This document shows positions 28,085-37,237 of a stretch of DNA of 64,000 nt, one piece after another; the first letter of the stretch is position 1, and each line of letters opens with the position of its first letter. This DNA is from Photorhabdus heterorhabditis (GTDB lineage Bacteria; Pseudomonadota; Gammaproteobacteria; Enterobacterales; Enterobacteriaceae). The translations under genes and the position numbers were made by a program. The DNA is taken from NCBI RefSeq assembly GCF_018448905.1, contig NZ_RCWA01000006.1:1-64000 (forward strand). Direction: 5' to 3'. The notes under the pieces were generated by a model, which did not search any database, was not told where the DNA came from, and saw only the letters and a list, made by a program, of their open reading frames with translations.

Positions 28085-28087
28085 AGT

Positions 28088-29167
28088 TCATTGTCTCCAT
28101 TCGTTCACCAGCTCCAAACGTTCTTCTGGAGTCCGGTAATGATTTTTCCACATTGTCAGTACGCCCAGGTTCCACTGATAGTTTTGCGGAATGACGCGGG
28201 AGATCAACGCGTAAGACACCATTCGCTGGTGGTCATCACTAAGCCACTTAATCTGTCCTGGCTCGGGGAGATAAACGCTGGTGGTTTGCTTATAAGCAAT
28301 ACGGCTAAAGTCGACAAAGTTAAAATCCCATGGTGTCCATAAGCGGTATGCGTCGTTAAAGCTGTTTTTATAAACTGGCAGAGTTAGAAGCGAATCGCTG
28401 AACTCCCGGATAACCTGCTGGCATATTTGTGCACACCGTCTTGCAGCTGTGATGCGAATAGATGGGTAAACGGCATTGGCAACGATGCGGTTGAACATAC
28501 TAATGTACTGACCTGCTGGGTCCGGGAGGCTGTCAATTGTCTTGAGCAGTCGGTTCTTCAAACCCGTTAGGAAAGGCGAGTCTTCAATAGTGATAATTCG
28601 GTCATAGTCAGTATCCTGCTGTTTTGGATGCTTTATCCGGCGAATATTTCGGTACACCACTTCTTCAGGAATGGTAAGGAATGTTGGCAGAAATTTCGAA
28701 AGGTCGATAAAACTTGGCAGCAGATACCAGCCCAAAAGAACGCTGTTGGACTTTACATACTGCTCACGGTCAGCATGATCATCAAAGCTAAGCCTGAATT
28801 GAGCAGGGTTGATGTCAGAGACACTGTTCAGCCAATCAGTTACTGGTCCGCACGCAACAGACCAGTAGTAGTGTTGCTTATCACCATACAAATCCGAAAT
28901 ACTTGTCATCCCTTTAAGCATGAATAGTTCGGAGAGCAGTACCGCTATGTCGTTGAGTGAATCAAGATCACCTTTATTACCAAACTTGATTACCGCCTTA
29001 TGAACATTCTGTTGGAGATTTGTAAGACGAGCAGAGGTTTCAGGATCGCTGGCATATTTGCTCCCGAGAGTAAGAAACTGCTGCTTCATTTTTGAAAGGC
29101 ATTTCTTTATGATGTTCAGGACATGACTATTTAATTGTTTGCTCTGTAGTGTAATTACGTCATCCAT
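28088..29167 (-). CDS. Hypothetical protein downstream of traD
   Basis: 359 residues, soluble, mostly helical, with no signal peptide or membrane segment. I do not recognise a family. It overlaps the end of traD by one base and precedes the DUF4400 gene by 3 bp, so it belongs to the mobilisation operon; similar unassigned genes follow traD in other MOB_H elements. Confidence 0.65.
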   Translation of the reverse strand: MDDVITLQSKQLNSHVLNIIKKCLSKMKQQFLTLGSKYASDPETSARLTNLQQNVHKAVIKFGNKGDLDSLNDIAVLLSELFMLKGMTSISDLYGDKQHYYWSVACGPVTDWLNSVSDINPAQFRLSFDDHADREQYVKSNSVLLGWYLLPSFIDLSKFLPTFLTIPEEVVYRNIRRIKHPKQQDTDYDRIITIEDSPFLTGLKNRLLKTIDSLPDPAGQYISMFNRIVANAVYPSIRITAARRCAQICQQVIREFSDSLLTLPVYKNSFNDAYRLWTPWDFNFVDFSRIAYKQTTSVYLPEPGQIKWLSDDHQRMVSYALISRVIPQNYQWNLGVLTMWKNHYRTPEERLELVNEWRQ

Positions 29168-31251
29168 CAGGTGGCTCTCCGTTTGTGCGTCTCTACTTTT
29201 TTTACGTCAATGTTTCGGCGCAAAGTTACTTTGCTGACAGGCTTAAACAGCATTTCCATTAATGTTGTATCTGGCAGCATTTCACTTTCTGGTACAGAAA
29301 TTGGTATCTGGCCGACTATCTTCCTTCCATCCTGAAGTCGGGCAACGATATGTAAGTTCGGTACCTGTCCGAGTAGCTCTTTAGGAATGGATTCTTCCAG
29401 GCTGGTGGACTTTCTTTCTGATATCGAACCAGAGAAGTTATTATGCGGTACGTTCGTCCCGGTTCCGGTCGTATAGGTCACTTGATTTGTGTTAATTGCA
29501 CTTTTCCCAAAGTTGTCGATGACAAGAGTCTGCGTAGGAAGGTCATTGACACGAAGGCTGATAAAGTTGTTGCAAAGGCCGGTGATCCTGTTTGCTGTTT
29601 CAACATTAGCGGCGGCAATGAAGTCAGAAATGGTCTGGGTACAGACAAACAAAGCAATTTTTGCCGCACGACCTTGAGCAAGCAGGTTAATCATGGACGT
29701 ATTGATTGCAGAATGAGATTCGTCGATAAAAAAACTTATCCGCGAGTGTTTGGACATATTGCCATCAACTGCGTTATAGCGGCGGCCAGCACATGCTGTC
29801 AGATCAGATGTGACCAGCTGAGAAATAGCACGGGCTGATTCTGGGTCTGAAAGGCCGTCGAGCGAGATATATAACACTCCACCGGAATTGAACATCCCCT
29901 CACTGTTAATGACCTTAATGTTGTTTTTAGCAGTCTCCGAGGGAGAGAGTAAGTCATCAAGCGGACTTTCAGTCAGACGTTTAAAAAGAGGCATAATCGA
30001 CGCTGTCATCTTCGCAAAGTGTGAAGGGTCCCATGTGGCGTATTTATTCAATTCTTCTAGCGTCGTTAAGCCGTAGATTCTTTCTTCATTTGGATAATTC
30101 AGGAAATGGATGTCATACCATTCTTTCAGATACTTAAAGCGGTCAACTACGCTGTCGGTTGGCTCGTATTTAACTTTGTTGATCCATTCCGCGGCCCCGT
30201 AGACTTTGGCATAGACACTTTCCATTGCCTTAATAGCAATATTTACGAGAGCAGCTTGACTACTCATGTTCCGGTATATTGACCGAATAGATGGCTTCTC
30301 CCCGGACAGGCGCGTACCCATAATAATTGAGGATACTAAAGCTTCTCCATATCGAACAAAAGGATCAGACTCACCTGGAGTTGAGATGAGACTCATCAGA
30401 CGACTTGTCAGGTCCGTATCGTTGACATAGTTATGGCAAACATCGATTGCTACTGATAGAGATGGCTGACCTGGGTGAAAGTGATAGAAGGGAATCCCGA
30501 GATCCTCACATTCTTTTTTCAAGCCTTTTTGCCAGTCAGCATCGTTTTTAGGGTCAATGACTACCACAACGTGTCCAAGATGAAGCATGCTGGAGCTGAG
30601 CAAGCGAAGCAGAACCGTCTTTCCGGTACCAACGTTGCCGGTGATCAATGTATGCCCAAACCAGTTATCTTCAGTTACGAAGAGTGGTAGGCGTGTATCG
30701 ACACCAAAAATGGCATTATTTCCACCCATTTTACGGGCCAGTGCATCAAAATGACGGGTAATTGGCCTCAGTGGAAACGGAAGGGCTATTTCCTGTTTGT
30801 TACTGGACAGGTTATTAACCTGATAGGCGCGTTCGGCGTGTTCCGGACCCCATTCATATCCGTCGCATAGGTATGTTTTACGCCCCGGGAGGCTTTTATT
30901 CTTTGCCTGAGCTTTTGCCTCAAGTGCTCTGTATTTTCTTTCATCAGAAAACAATTCGCAGTGATTAATATCTCTTAGCTCTTCCAGTGCAACGAACTGA
31001 AATTCTCGCTGGAAAATCCGCCAGTGGGCACGAAAATAGGGGATAGCACTAATTATCCGGTAGATAGCTAGAAGAAATATCAGACCAGTGATGAATAGAA
31101 CAATGGGGGCTATGTTCATACCATCAGCGCTATACCCGTAGAAAAGGGTGTATGTACCGGCAAACAACAAAATAGCTGCACTTCGAAATTCCAGTACCGG
31201 CCTGTACAGGTTTTCCTGGGCATGTAGATTTGTACGTTTTGGCAGTGCCAT
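29167..31251 (-). CDS. traD: TraD/TraG-type coupling protein (T4CP)
   Basis: 694 residues. Two TM helices at about 25-45 and 50-70 are followed by the AAA+-like domain with Walker A LITGNVGTGKTVLLRLL (Lys211) and Walker B ISFFIDESHSA near 505. This VirD4-type ATPase brings the relaxase-DNA complex to the secretion channel. It lies 9 bp after traI. An exact palindrome copy is near its 3' end (29222). It corresponds to TraG of R27 and TraD of SXT; I use traD as the generic name. Confidence 0.92.
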   Translation of the reverse strand: MALPKRTNLHAQENLYRPVLEFRSAAILLFAGTYTLFYGYSADGMNIAPIVLFITGLIFLLAIYRIISAIPYFRAHWRIFQREFQFVALEELRDINHCELFSDERKYRALEAKAQAKNKSLPGRKTYLCDGYEWGPEHAERAYQVNNLSSNKQEIALPFPLRPITRHFDALARKMGGNNAIFGVDTRLPLFVTEDNWFGHTLITGNVGTGKTVLLRLLSSSMLHLGHVVVVIDPKNDADWQKGLKKECEDLGIPFYHFHPGQPSLSVAIDVCHNYVNDTDLTSRLMSLISTPGESDPFVRYGEALVSSIIMGTRLSGEKPSIRSIYRNMSSQAALVNIAIKAMESVYAKVYGAAEWINKVKYEPTDSVVDRFKYLKEWYDIHFLNYPNEERIYGLTTLEELNKYATWDPSHFAKMTASIMPLFKRLTESPLDDLLSPSETAKNNIKVINSEGMFNSGGVLYISLDGLSDPESARAISQLVTSDLTACAGRRYNAVDGNMSKHSRISFFIDESHSAINTSMINLLAQGRAAKIALFVCTQTISDFIAAANVETANRITGLCNNFISLRVNDLPTQTLVIDNFGKSAINTNQVTYTTGTGTNVPHNNFSGSISERKSTSLEESIPKELLGQVPNLHIVARLQDGRKIVGQIPISVPESEMLPDTTLMEMLFKPVSKVTLRRNIDVKKVETHKRRAT
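29222..29232. promoter_or_regulatory. Dispersed palindrome copy 6 (AAAGTTACTTT)
   Basis: Exact AAAGT-T-ACTTT near the 3' end of traD, encoding the SKVTL segment. It is far from any operon start. Confidence 0.5.
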
Positions 31252-31260
31252 ATTTGTTCC

Positions 31261-33882
31261 CTAACGTAATTGAGCAAGAATAGGTGATAGATTGATGTTA
31301 TTTGCTTCGCCAGCCTGCAAAAGATCATGGATGTTGATAGCGTAGCATTTGGCTTTGTAATTGCCTTTGGATAAGGTATATATCGATAGTTGCTGCAAGG
31401 TTTGGTTAAACTCATTCTTATTGAAGGAGTTAGGGAACTGCAACTTTTGAAAAAGAGATTTGGCAATGAATAGACGGTCATCCACGATGAAAAGGTAATT
31501 ATCAGGGAACTTGGCTCCTTTATTTTGAGCGCCGATTAACTCGTTTATGGTATTAATTGCATTAGCAATAGTGGAATAATGCTCTGGAGTTGCGGTGTTA
31601 ACTTCGGTCAACAACTCAATTGTGTAACTTTCACTCTTAACTGGCTTATTTGTTTTTGACTTAATAGGCAAAGCAGGATGTGGTCCAGACGAGTCCTTAT
31701 TTCTGCCTTCAGTCCGGGATGCTCTGTCAGGAGAAGTTACGGGTGATGTATTTATCGGGCCAAACAAGGTCATGAAGTCAGCATGGTACTGTTCGGTATC
31801 AAAGTTATTTTGGGCATGCTGATAATATTCATCATCAACTGGAGGGGTATTATTAAGAATACCCTCCGGGATTGAGATCTTGAGAGAAGGCATTTCAGTT
31901 GAGTAATGCTCATAAGGAAGAGGCAGACTTTCCCTGATAACAGTATCTTTTGCGTAATCTCCATCTGAGGACTCGACAGGGATCGTGTTATATAGCGGAC
32001 TGTCCAATAGTGACTGAATAGTTGTTTCCTGGATATTCACTGTTGCAGTTAGCTGATAGCCAGCGGACTTGGTACCAAGGGCGCTCAGTCGGTTCCCACT
32101 CTCGTCTGGTACAACCCACTCTGTCTCAAGTGAGCCATCTCTGTCCGTTGTATCAAATAGCTCAGTGCTTGCAGGCATGTTTTCTTCAAGGTCTGGCAAC
32201 AGGGACTTGAGACAGGATACTGAGACATAAGGGATACCGTCAGCAACATATAACCCGCCATCTGGTAATTTCCCGGACGTTAACAACTTCTCCAATTTTT
32301 TAAGCAGTTCCCTATTGCCAGAAATAAGAGTCGGGTCATCGTTCTCTGGGGCAATATTGCTAGTGGTTTGCACTGTAATAGGGCTTTGTGTATCTTCGGG
32401 GTCTTTATTTGAACCAGCAATTTGCTTATCGACGGTCTCGCTAACTTTGATAACTGCTTCACGTTTGGGTATAGATCGCAGGAATTCAGTCCGATTACCG
32501 GAATCGTCGACCAGTAAGAAATCTCTGTTCTCATTAACAGAGAAAATGCCTGGTACAGAATCTGGAATAATGTAGGAGTCGAAAAGTAAACCCACCCATT
32601 TAAGCTTTAATAGATTGTACCATTGGGTATTGGCAATACCTTGTTTAAACAGGTCCTTGATATCACCTTCATGAAAATTACCAGGCATGAAGAAATGAAC
32701 AACTCTGGATTCGCTGTACGGTTCCACATAGCCACGCCGAATCAGTGCGTCAACCAATGCAGTGCTACCGATATTCCCTGAGGGAAAGTTGAAATCAATC
32801 TTCTGAAACTCTTTGAGTGCAAAGTCAATGAATGCTGTTTCGTTTAGATAAACCTCACCGCTAATAAGTATGATATGCATCGCTTTATTGTTGTTGTAAT
32901 TATTAATGCCAAGTTCGCGGAAGTTTTCTCTAATCGCGCTTAAAGCACGGGTAGCTGCATCAGTTGATCGTATACCGAGAATTGGGTTGCGAATCAGGTT
33001 GAGATCAGTCCCTGTTGAGAAGTAATCAGCTTTGCGAACACAATTAGATAGAAAGTCATTGGCTCGATTATAATTAATTAATGTGAACAACATGCGATCA
33101 TATATTTGCTCTCGGCTGACAGAGCTAAGATAATTCAAACAGGTGCTGTTGAGTATCCTTTCAAGAAAAATACCTGAGCGGACAACATGTTGGTTGGCTT
33201 CCCTGCTACGCCATAATACCTCATAGTTCTCAACACTCTCATATTTCGCCCAGTCCATAAGGCTTTGTAATAAGGGATTCCATGTTGTTCTGTTTTGATC
33301 ACTTATATTAATAACGTCAACGTCAAAAACTTTTCCGACATCATGGACTAAGCCACAAATGAAGGCTGCATATAAATATCTTTTTTTCCGGTCGACCTCT
33401 TCATCTTGATATCCTATTGGGGAAAGTTCAGTTTCATAGGCATTAATAAGAGCCATTAAACCGACATCCAGACTATGAGAGAAAAGTCCTCCAATGCCAT
33501 TGTGATGATGATTCTCAGAAGCTGGCAATAAGTGGGTCCAGCGAATGAGTTCAACCATTGGACGGATCACAAGATTAGTAAATGTAAACGAATCCGGGTC
33601 ATTAAGATTATCTGGCAATGACAATCTCATCTGAATCTGTTGCAGCTTATCCCTATAAATAGACAGTATTGCCAGTTCATTGAATACAGATATCCCTCGA
33701 GGGCGGGAGGGGCACTCTATGAACTTCAGCACTTCCTTGTTTGGCTTGTGAGGAATATCGAATGTCGTCAATCTTTTTATATGCGTGGGATGTGCGACTT
33801 CGTTTTCTTCAGAGAAGTTATCGATATTGATCCTTCGCCCGAAGATACCTGCTAGCAGCTTTGAGATGAATGTTAAGTTCAT
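31261..33882 (-). CDS. traI: TraI, MOB_H-family relaxase
   Basis: 873 residues. The N-terminal TraI_2 domain has the HD-hydrolase-like metal motif: HHHNGIGGLFSHSLDV at about 124-139 and HDVGK with His180/Asp181. A long low-complexity linker (about 470-720) leads to a C-terminal TraI_2_C-like domain (about 770-873). It nicks oriT and leads the strand into the recipient. It is encoded divergent to the activator pair, downstream of the mobI-like gene, and upstream of traD. Length and domain order agree with R27 and SXT TraI. Confidence 0.9.
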   Translation of the reverse strand: MNLTFISKLLAGIFGRRINIDNFSEENEVAHPTHIKRLTTFDIPHKPNKEVLKFIECPSRPRGISVFNELAILSIYRDKLQQIQMRLSLPDNLNDPDSFTFTNLVIRPMVELIRWTHLLPASENHHHNGIGGLFSHSLDVGLMALINAYETELSPIGYQDEEVDRKKRYLYAAFICGLVHDVGKVFDVDVINISDQNRTTWNPLLQSLMDWAKYESVENYEVLWRSREANQHVVRSGIFLERILNSTCLNYLSSVSREQIYDRMLFTLINYNRANDFLSNCVRKADYFSTGTDLNLIRNPILGIRSTDAATRALSAIRENFRELGINNYNNNKAMHIILISGEVYLNETAFIDFALKEFQKIDFNFPSGNIGSTALVDALIRRGYVEPYSESRVVHFFMPGNFHEGDIKDLFKQGIANTQWYNLLKLKWVGLLFDSYIIPDSVPGIFSVNENRDFLLVDDSGNRTEFLRSIPKREAVIKVSETVDKQIAGSNKDPEDTQSPITVQTTSNIAPENDDPTLISGNRELLKKLEKLLTSGKLPDGGLYVADGIPYVSVSCLKSLLPDLEENMPASTELFDTTDRDGSLETEWVVPDESGNRLSALGTKSAGYQLTATVNIQETTIQSLLDSPLYNTIPVESSDGDYAKDTVIRESLPLPYEHYSTEMPSLKISIPEGILNNTPPVDDEYYQHAQNNFDTEQYHADFMTLFGPINTSPVTSPDRASRTEGRNKDSSGPHPALPIKSKTNKPVKSESYTIELLTEVNTATPEHYSTIANAINTINELIGAQNKGAKFPDNYLFIVDDRLFIAKSLFQKLQFPNSFNKNEFNQTLQQLSIYTLSKGNYKAKCYAINIHDLLQAGEANNINLSPILAQLR

Positions 33883-33895
33883 AGATCCCCTGCTA

Positions 33896-34570
33896 CTAAG
33901 AAGCCTTTAATTCAGCATCAATATATTGCTGTATACTTTTATACTGTTTAATTTTTGTGAGAAATTCTTCAGCTTGATATTTGCCTTTAATTCTGTTTCG
34001 CACATTAAGGGTGCGACTGATTGCATCAATACCGACACGGAGATCAGCTAATAAATGGCTATGCGCGTTGTGATAGTCCAGCGTTCCAATTAAGCCGTAC
34101 AGATGCTGAACATATAGCCGCTCAATGATTTTATTAATACGGAATATGTGTTGAATTAGTTGTCCGGTATTGTAATGGTTATACAGTATTGTCACTGGGG
34201 CATAGGATTGTGGCGTGTAATTTGCAATTTGAAAAAATTCATCTTTTGGTTTTTTATCAATGCTTTCAATGACGCGTTCGGCTGAGTCCGCGACATTCTT
34301 ACGTTCGGCAAGTAAGGTATCGAACCAGTTTTGAATTTTGGTCAGGGAATTAACATCGTTATTCGTAGTGACCGTGCGAAACAGATTATAAATAGCGGTG
34401 CTATTCGATGTCAGTGATTTAAGGATTTGGTCGTCACCTGCGTGAATATAATTATTAAATACAAGAGTGGCAGGTAAAAGCTGTACGCTTATCATACCTG
34501 GATCTTTGCTGCTATCGCGAAATCGCGGTGTACGGGTTTTAACTTCAACGATCTGTTCAACTTCGGACAT
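33896..34570 (-). CDS. Hypothetical protein between mobI-like gene and traI
   Basis: 224 residues, soluble and helical. It begins with a basic/acidic segment (MSEVEQIVEVKTRTPRFRDS) and has a long helical body without recognisable motifs. It reminds me faintly of proteins annotated as integrating-element conserved proteins of the PFL_4669 kind (SVQLLPATLVF), but I cannot confirm that. It sits 13 bp upstream of traI and 14 bp after the mobI-like gene, so it is probably part of the relaxosome operon. Confidence 0.6.
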   Translation of the reverse strand: MSEVEQIVEVKTRTPRFRDSSKDPGMISVQLLPATLVFNNYIHAGDDQILKSLTSNSTAIYNLFRTVTTNNDVNSLTKIQNWFDTLLAERKNVADSAERVIESIDKKPKDEFFQIANYTPQSYAPVTILYNHYNTGQLIQHIFRINKIIERLYVQHLYGLIGTLDYHNAHSHLLADLRVGIDAISRTLNVRNRIKGKYQAEEFLTKIKQYKSIQQYIDAELKAS

Positions 34571-34584
34571 ATAGACTCCTGCGT

Positions 34585-35049
34585 TTAACTGTATTTACGG
34601 ATTTTACGTGCCAGCGTTACGTTGTGTGCGTGTAAGCACTCCAGCGTTTCACGTAGAGGGCTTAATCGGCCTTCGAATTCTTTTATTAAAAGCCACTCCC
34701 AGTCTTTATGTTTTGGAAAGCAGCTAATAGAGTAGGCCCCTCTTTTTGTTGTACTTACACGCAGAGACATTCGTAGGCACGGTACGCCTTTTAATCGTGG
34801 AGCATAATCATTCCAAGTGATGGTTTGTTTCTTTCCATCACCGACGACCGTAACCTTTGGTGCATAACGACCAAGATTTTTATTCTTACCTCCACTTCCT
34901 TGAGATTCTTGTAAGAACTTTTTATTTTTGGCCTGAAAGATTTTCCAGTATTCATTACAGATGGCGTTAGCCTCCTCAACGAGGCGGTCAATTCCACGCT
35001 GCGTCTCTTTTCGGCTCGTCTTAAGTGTCTCAATGAGTATTTCTTTCAT
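34585..35049 (-). CDS. MobI-like auxiliary mobilisation protein
   Basis: 154 residues, basic, soluble. The pattern LVEEANAICNEYW, LGRYAPKVTV, TITWNDYAPRL, then KGVPCLRMSL and EFEGRLSPLRETLECLH resembles MobI of SXT and IncA/C elements (a LGRYG...eW..........E..f..lR layout). MobI acts at oriT beside TraI. As in those elements, it is the first gene of a leftward operon transcribed away from the candidate oriT. The R27 counterpart may be TraH. Assignment is by pattern only. Confidence 0.6.
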   Translation of the reverse strand: MKEILIETLKTSRKETQRGIDRLVEEANAICNEYWKIFQAKNKKFLQESQGSGGKNKNLGRYAPKVTVVGDGKKQTITWNDYAPRLKGVPCLRMSLRVSTTKRGAYSISCFPKHKDWEWLLIKEFEGRLSPLRETLECLHAHNVTLARKIRKYS

Positions 35050-35171
35050 AATTCTCCCTTTTCCGATTACTGTACATGACGCCTTCTGAAGAGTGGTTCA
35101 TTTAAGGGGGGCATTTTTCACTACATGTGCGCCTGATTTTTTAATCCACACCTGCTTACCATTCCCGGTGT

Positions 35172-35273
35172 GCAGCTGCTGAAGTCAATGCGGAACAATT
35201 CTCGAATGGCCGACGGCTGTCCGCCTGGTGCGGTCTGGTTCCACGGCAACACAGCTCAGGCGGTAAAGTTCGG
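35172..35273 (+). mobile_element. IS110-family transposase fragment
   Basis: One frame reads AEQFSNGRRLSAWCGLVPRQ, then HSSGGKVR, the diagnostic C-terminal segment of IS110/IS116/IS902 transposases (F.NGR.LAAWLGLVP.QHSSGGK). Only about 34 residues remain. It shows that the intergenic region has received and lost an insertion sequence. Confidence 0.85.
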
Positions 35274-35390
35274 TTATCTTTTCCTGTATAAACCGGATTC
35301 ACTGACCTAAAACAACAGACACTTTACCGGGTTTGCAAACACTGATGAGAAAACGGCTACTGTCCCTGAATAGCCTAGTCTTGACCAAGG

Positions 35391-35414
35391 TAGTGATATA
35401 CCTATGTAGTGATA
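35391..35414. repeat. Direct repeat TAGTGATA x2, 16-bp period
   Basis: TAGTGATA at 35391-35398 and 35407-35414. It lies in the intergenic region proposed to hold oriT. Confidence 0.5.
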
Positions 35415-35548
35415 AGGAAACAGGGAGCGAATGACATCATGGCGCGGGCAAATTAGTCCAATATAATGCCGAATATATGGTTGCAAACTGTATCAATTCA
35501 ATTCTTGCATCACATGGGACGTCCATATATGGTTTCTACAAATCTCTT

Positions 35549-35720
35549 TTATCGCACTTATGTTGGAAAAGTGTGGTAAGAAAATTTGTTCCTTATCACA
35601 CTATTGGGATAAAAGTGCGACAAGGAATGCTTTGCCTTGTAACATTTTCTACATATAAGTGCGACAAGGTAACTTTGTTCGTATGGCACTTTTTGTTAAA
35701 AGTGAAACAAAGGGATTGTT
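35549..35720. other. Array of four 44-bp inverted-repeat units (candidate oriT or centromere/operator array)
   Basis: Half-sites of the form AAGTGYGRYAAGR start at 35569, 35613, 35657 and 35700 (spacings 44, 44 and 43). Opposed half-sites of the form CCTTRTCRCACTT lie between them (about 35551, 35591, 35635 and 35684). Each unit is an imperfect inverted repeat: for example AGTGTGGTAAG against CTTATCACACT, and AGTGCGACAAGG against CCTTGTAACATT. The array lies between the mobI-like gene (leftward) and the FlhD/FlhC-like operon (rightward), where oriT lies in related elements. Alternatives are a centromere or a regulatory array for the flanking operons. Confidence 0.75.
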
Positions 35721-35792
35721 TCAAATGGCTCATAGCTCTTAAGAATGTCTAACATCTGGATAAAAAAAGTATTACATGATTAAGCCCACGCG

Positions 35793-35803
35793 AAAGTAAC
35801 TTT
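35793..35803. promoter_or_regulatory. Dispersed palindrome copy 7, upstream of the activator pair
   Basis: Exact AAAGT-A-ACTTT about 117 bp upstream of the GTG start of the FlhD-like gene. This is an operator position, so the protein that binds it could control the master activator. Confidence 0.65.
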
Positions 35804-35919
35804 TTTCTTACTACTTGGATGAACTTAGTATTCGTTTTTAGGGCATTGCAAAGTTAAATAAGAAGCAACTCTCTGAATGATTAAAGGCGAGACAATTTAT
35901 ATCCAGAGGAGGATAGGCT

Positions 35920-36738
35920 GTGCTTAACAACTCGCAGCAGGTGTTACAGCAGACACTCAACCGCGTATTTCAAGGCGAGATTACAATAATCAGGGCTTAT
36001 CATCGCCTTTTGAGCGGACTACCTATGGTAGGTTCAGTAAGTTATATTGCAGGTAATCAGCTCTTAACTCACAGATTGTTTACACCCGGCTATAAAATAG
36101 CTATTGATACAGCTCATAAAGCAGGGGGACGCCTTGGGAGTTTACTTATCCCTCGTTTTCGTAATAATGAAGTGAGTTGGGAAAAGTTTTTCACTGCAAT
36201 TCTACAATATGATCTAAATAATTTTCCTGAAGGCGATCCGGAGGAGTTTCACTCATCGTTGTATAAAGACGGCGAGGAGGTTGACCTAGTGAATGGTACG
36301 AAAGGTCTTTATCGTCCGCATCATCTACTGAATTTTCGCGAGCGTATAATTGATGCGCAGTTTGACTATATAATTGAATTGATCTCGGTTGCCAGACTGT
36401 TTCCAGAATTTATAAGCCTTTATCTTGGTTTAAAACCGGAAATCGTACAGGATATTCAGGAATTGAGTGCATCATCACTGAAGCACATAAAGAATGCTGT
36501 ATTATTCCCTCGGGTAATAAACTTTAAATCAGATAGTTTTGGAGAGAGTTCCGCATCACCTCGTAAGGCCAGTGCATGGGCATTTGAAGTTCTTGCAGAC
36601 GTTAAGCGAGGCCATGTTAAAAATGAACTGATCGAACTACTCAGGTATGACACTCAGTTTACTAATGTCAGACAGGATATTGTTTCACACCTGAATTCCA
36701 ATTTATTCGCGAGGGATTACGATGAAGTACACGACTGA
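35920..36738 (+). CDS. FlhD-like transcriptional activator subunit (SetD/AcaD or TrhR type)
   Basis: 272 residues from GTG 35920 after AGGAGG at 35906-35911. About residues 143-205 (FDYIIELISVARLFPEFISLYLGLKP...VINFKSDSF) align by pattern with FlhD (LSYLLLAQRLI...FRLGIN...VCHFRFDS). The preceding 140 residues are not part of FlhD (116 residues) and are of unknown fold. It overlaps the FlhC-like gene by 17 bp, so the two are coupled. SXT (SetDC) and IncA/C (AcaDC) use FlhDC-like hetero-oligomers as master activators of transfer; R27 has TrhR/TrhY at the corresponding place. Likely role: activation of the tra operons. Confidence 0.6.
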   Translation: MLNNSQQVLQQTLNRVFQGEITIIRAYHRLLSGLPMVGSVSYIAGNQLLTHRLFTPGYKIAIDTAHKAGGRLGSLLIPRFRNNEVSWEKFFTAILQYDLNNFPEGDPEEFHSSLYKDGEEVDLVNGTKGLYRPHHLLNFRERIIDAQFDYIIELISVARLFPEFISLYLGLKPEIVQDIQELSASSLKHIKNAVLFPRVINFKSDSFGESSASPRKASAWAFEVLADVKRGHVKNELIELLRYDTQFTNVRQDIVSHLNSNLFARDYDEVHD

Positions 36739-37237
36739 TAAAGCTACGGCTTTATTACGGGCTAGTGAAACAAGGGAGCAAGGAGCCAGTAAGCATACTA
36801 TAAGAATACTTCATGGCAGGAATATTGCAGAAGAGCTTGAATATGAAAACGTTAGAACGACGAAAAGAGGGATTCGTAGCTGGTTAAAAAAACCAGAGCA
36901 CAAACGTGTAACCACAATAATTGTTGACGTAGCTATAAATTATTATGGTTTTGATCCTCTGAATTCCGAAGTATCCATACGTAAGATGGATTTCAATAGC
37001 TTCATGCAACTTCTTTCTGCTATCGGTTACGATACGTACATGATTCATCTAAATAAGATTGTTGAAGTCCTGATTGATCTGAAGGATATTGATGATCTGG
37101 ACAGTTGCATTAAATGTAATAGACCTTATGTTGTACCTTTATCCAATGATACCCATTGCCCTCGCTGCCGAGCTGCATCTTATAATTCAGCTCTGTTGAG
37201 ATACTCTTCCTCCGAACTGGATTACACCGAAGTATAA
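36722..37237 (+). CDS. FlhC-like transcriptional activator subunit (SetC/AcaC or TrhY type)
   Basis: 171 residues from ATG 36722, overlapping the FlhD-like gene by 17 bp. Its C-terminal zinc site CIKC-(14)-CPRC at about 138-158 corresponds in position and spacing to the four-cysteine site of FlhC (CNCC...CSLC). The N-terminal half is helical with basic residues. FlhC-type proteins bind DNA with FlhD. The pair precedes the traF-H-G operon by about 340 bp. The zinc site and the gene pairing are the evidence; overall identity appears low. Confidence 0.6.
   Translation: MKYTTDKATALLRASETREQGASKHTIRILHGRNIAEELEYENVRTTKRGIRSWLKKPEHKRVTTIIVDVAINYYGFDPLNSEVSIRKMDFNSFMQLLSAIGYDTYMIHLNKIVEVLIDLKDIDDLDSCIKCNRPYVVPLSNDTHCPRCRAASYNSALLRYSSSELDYTEV

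Noticed and set aside
35549-35720. CRISPR-like array
   Set aside because: Only four units, the repeats are imperfect inverted pairs, the intervals are related to each other rather than unique, and no cas genes are present.
35477-35752. 91-codon ORF across the 44-bp repeat array
   Set aside because: No ribosome-binding site, and its apparent sequence follows from the repeat units; the DNA structure explains the region better.
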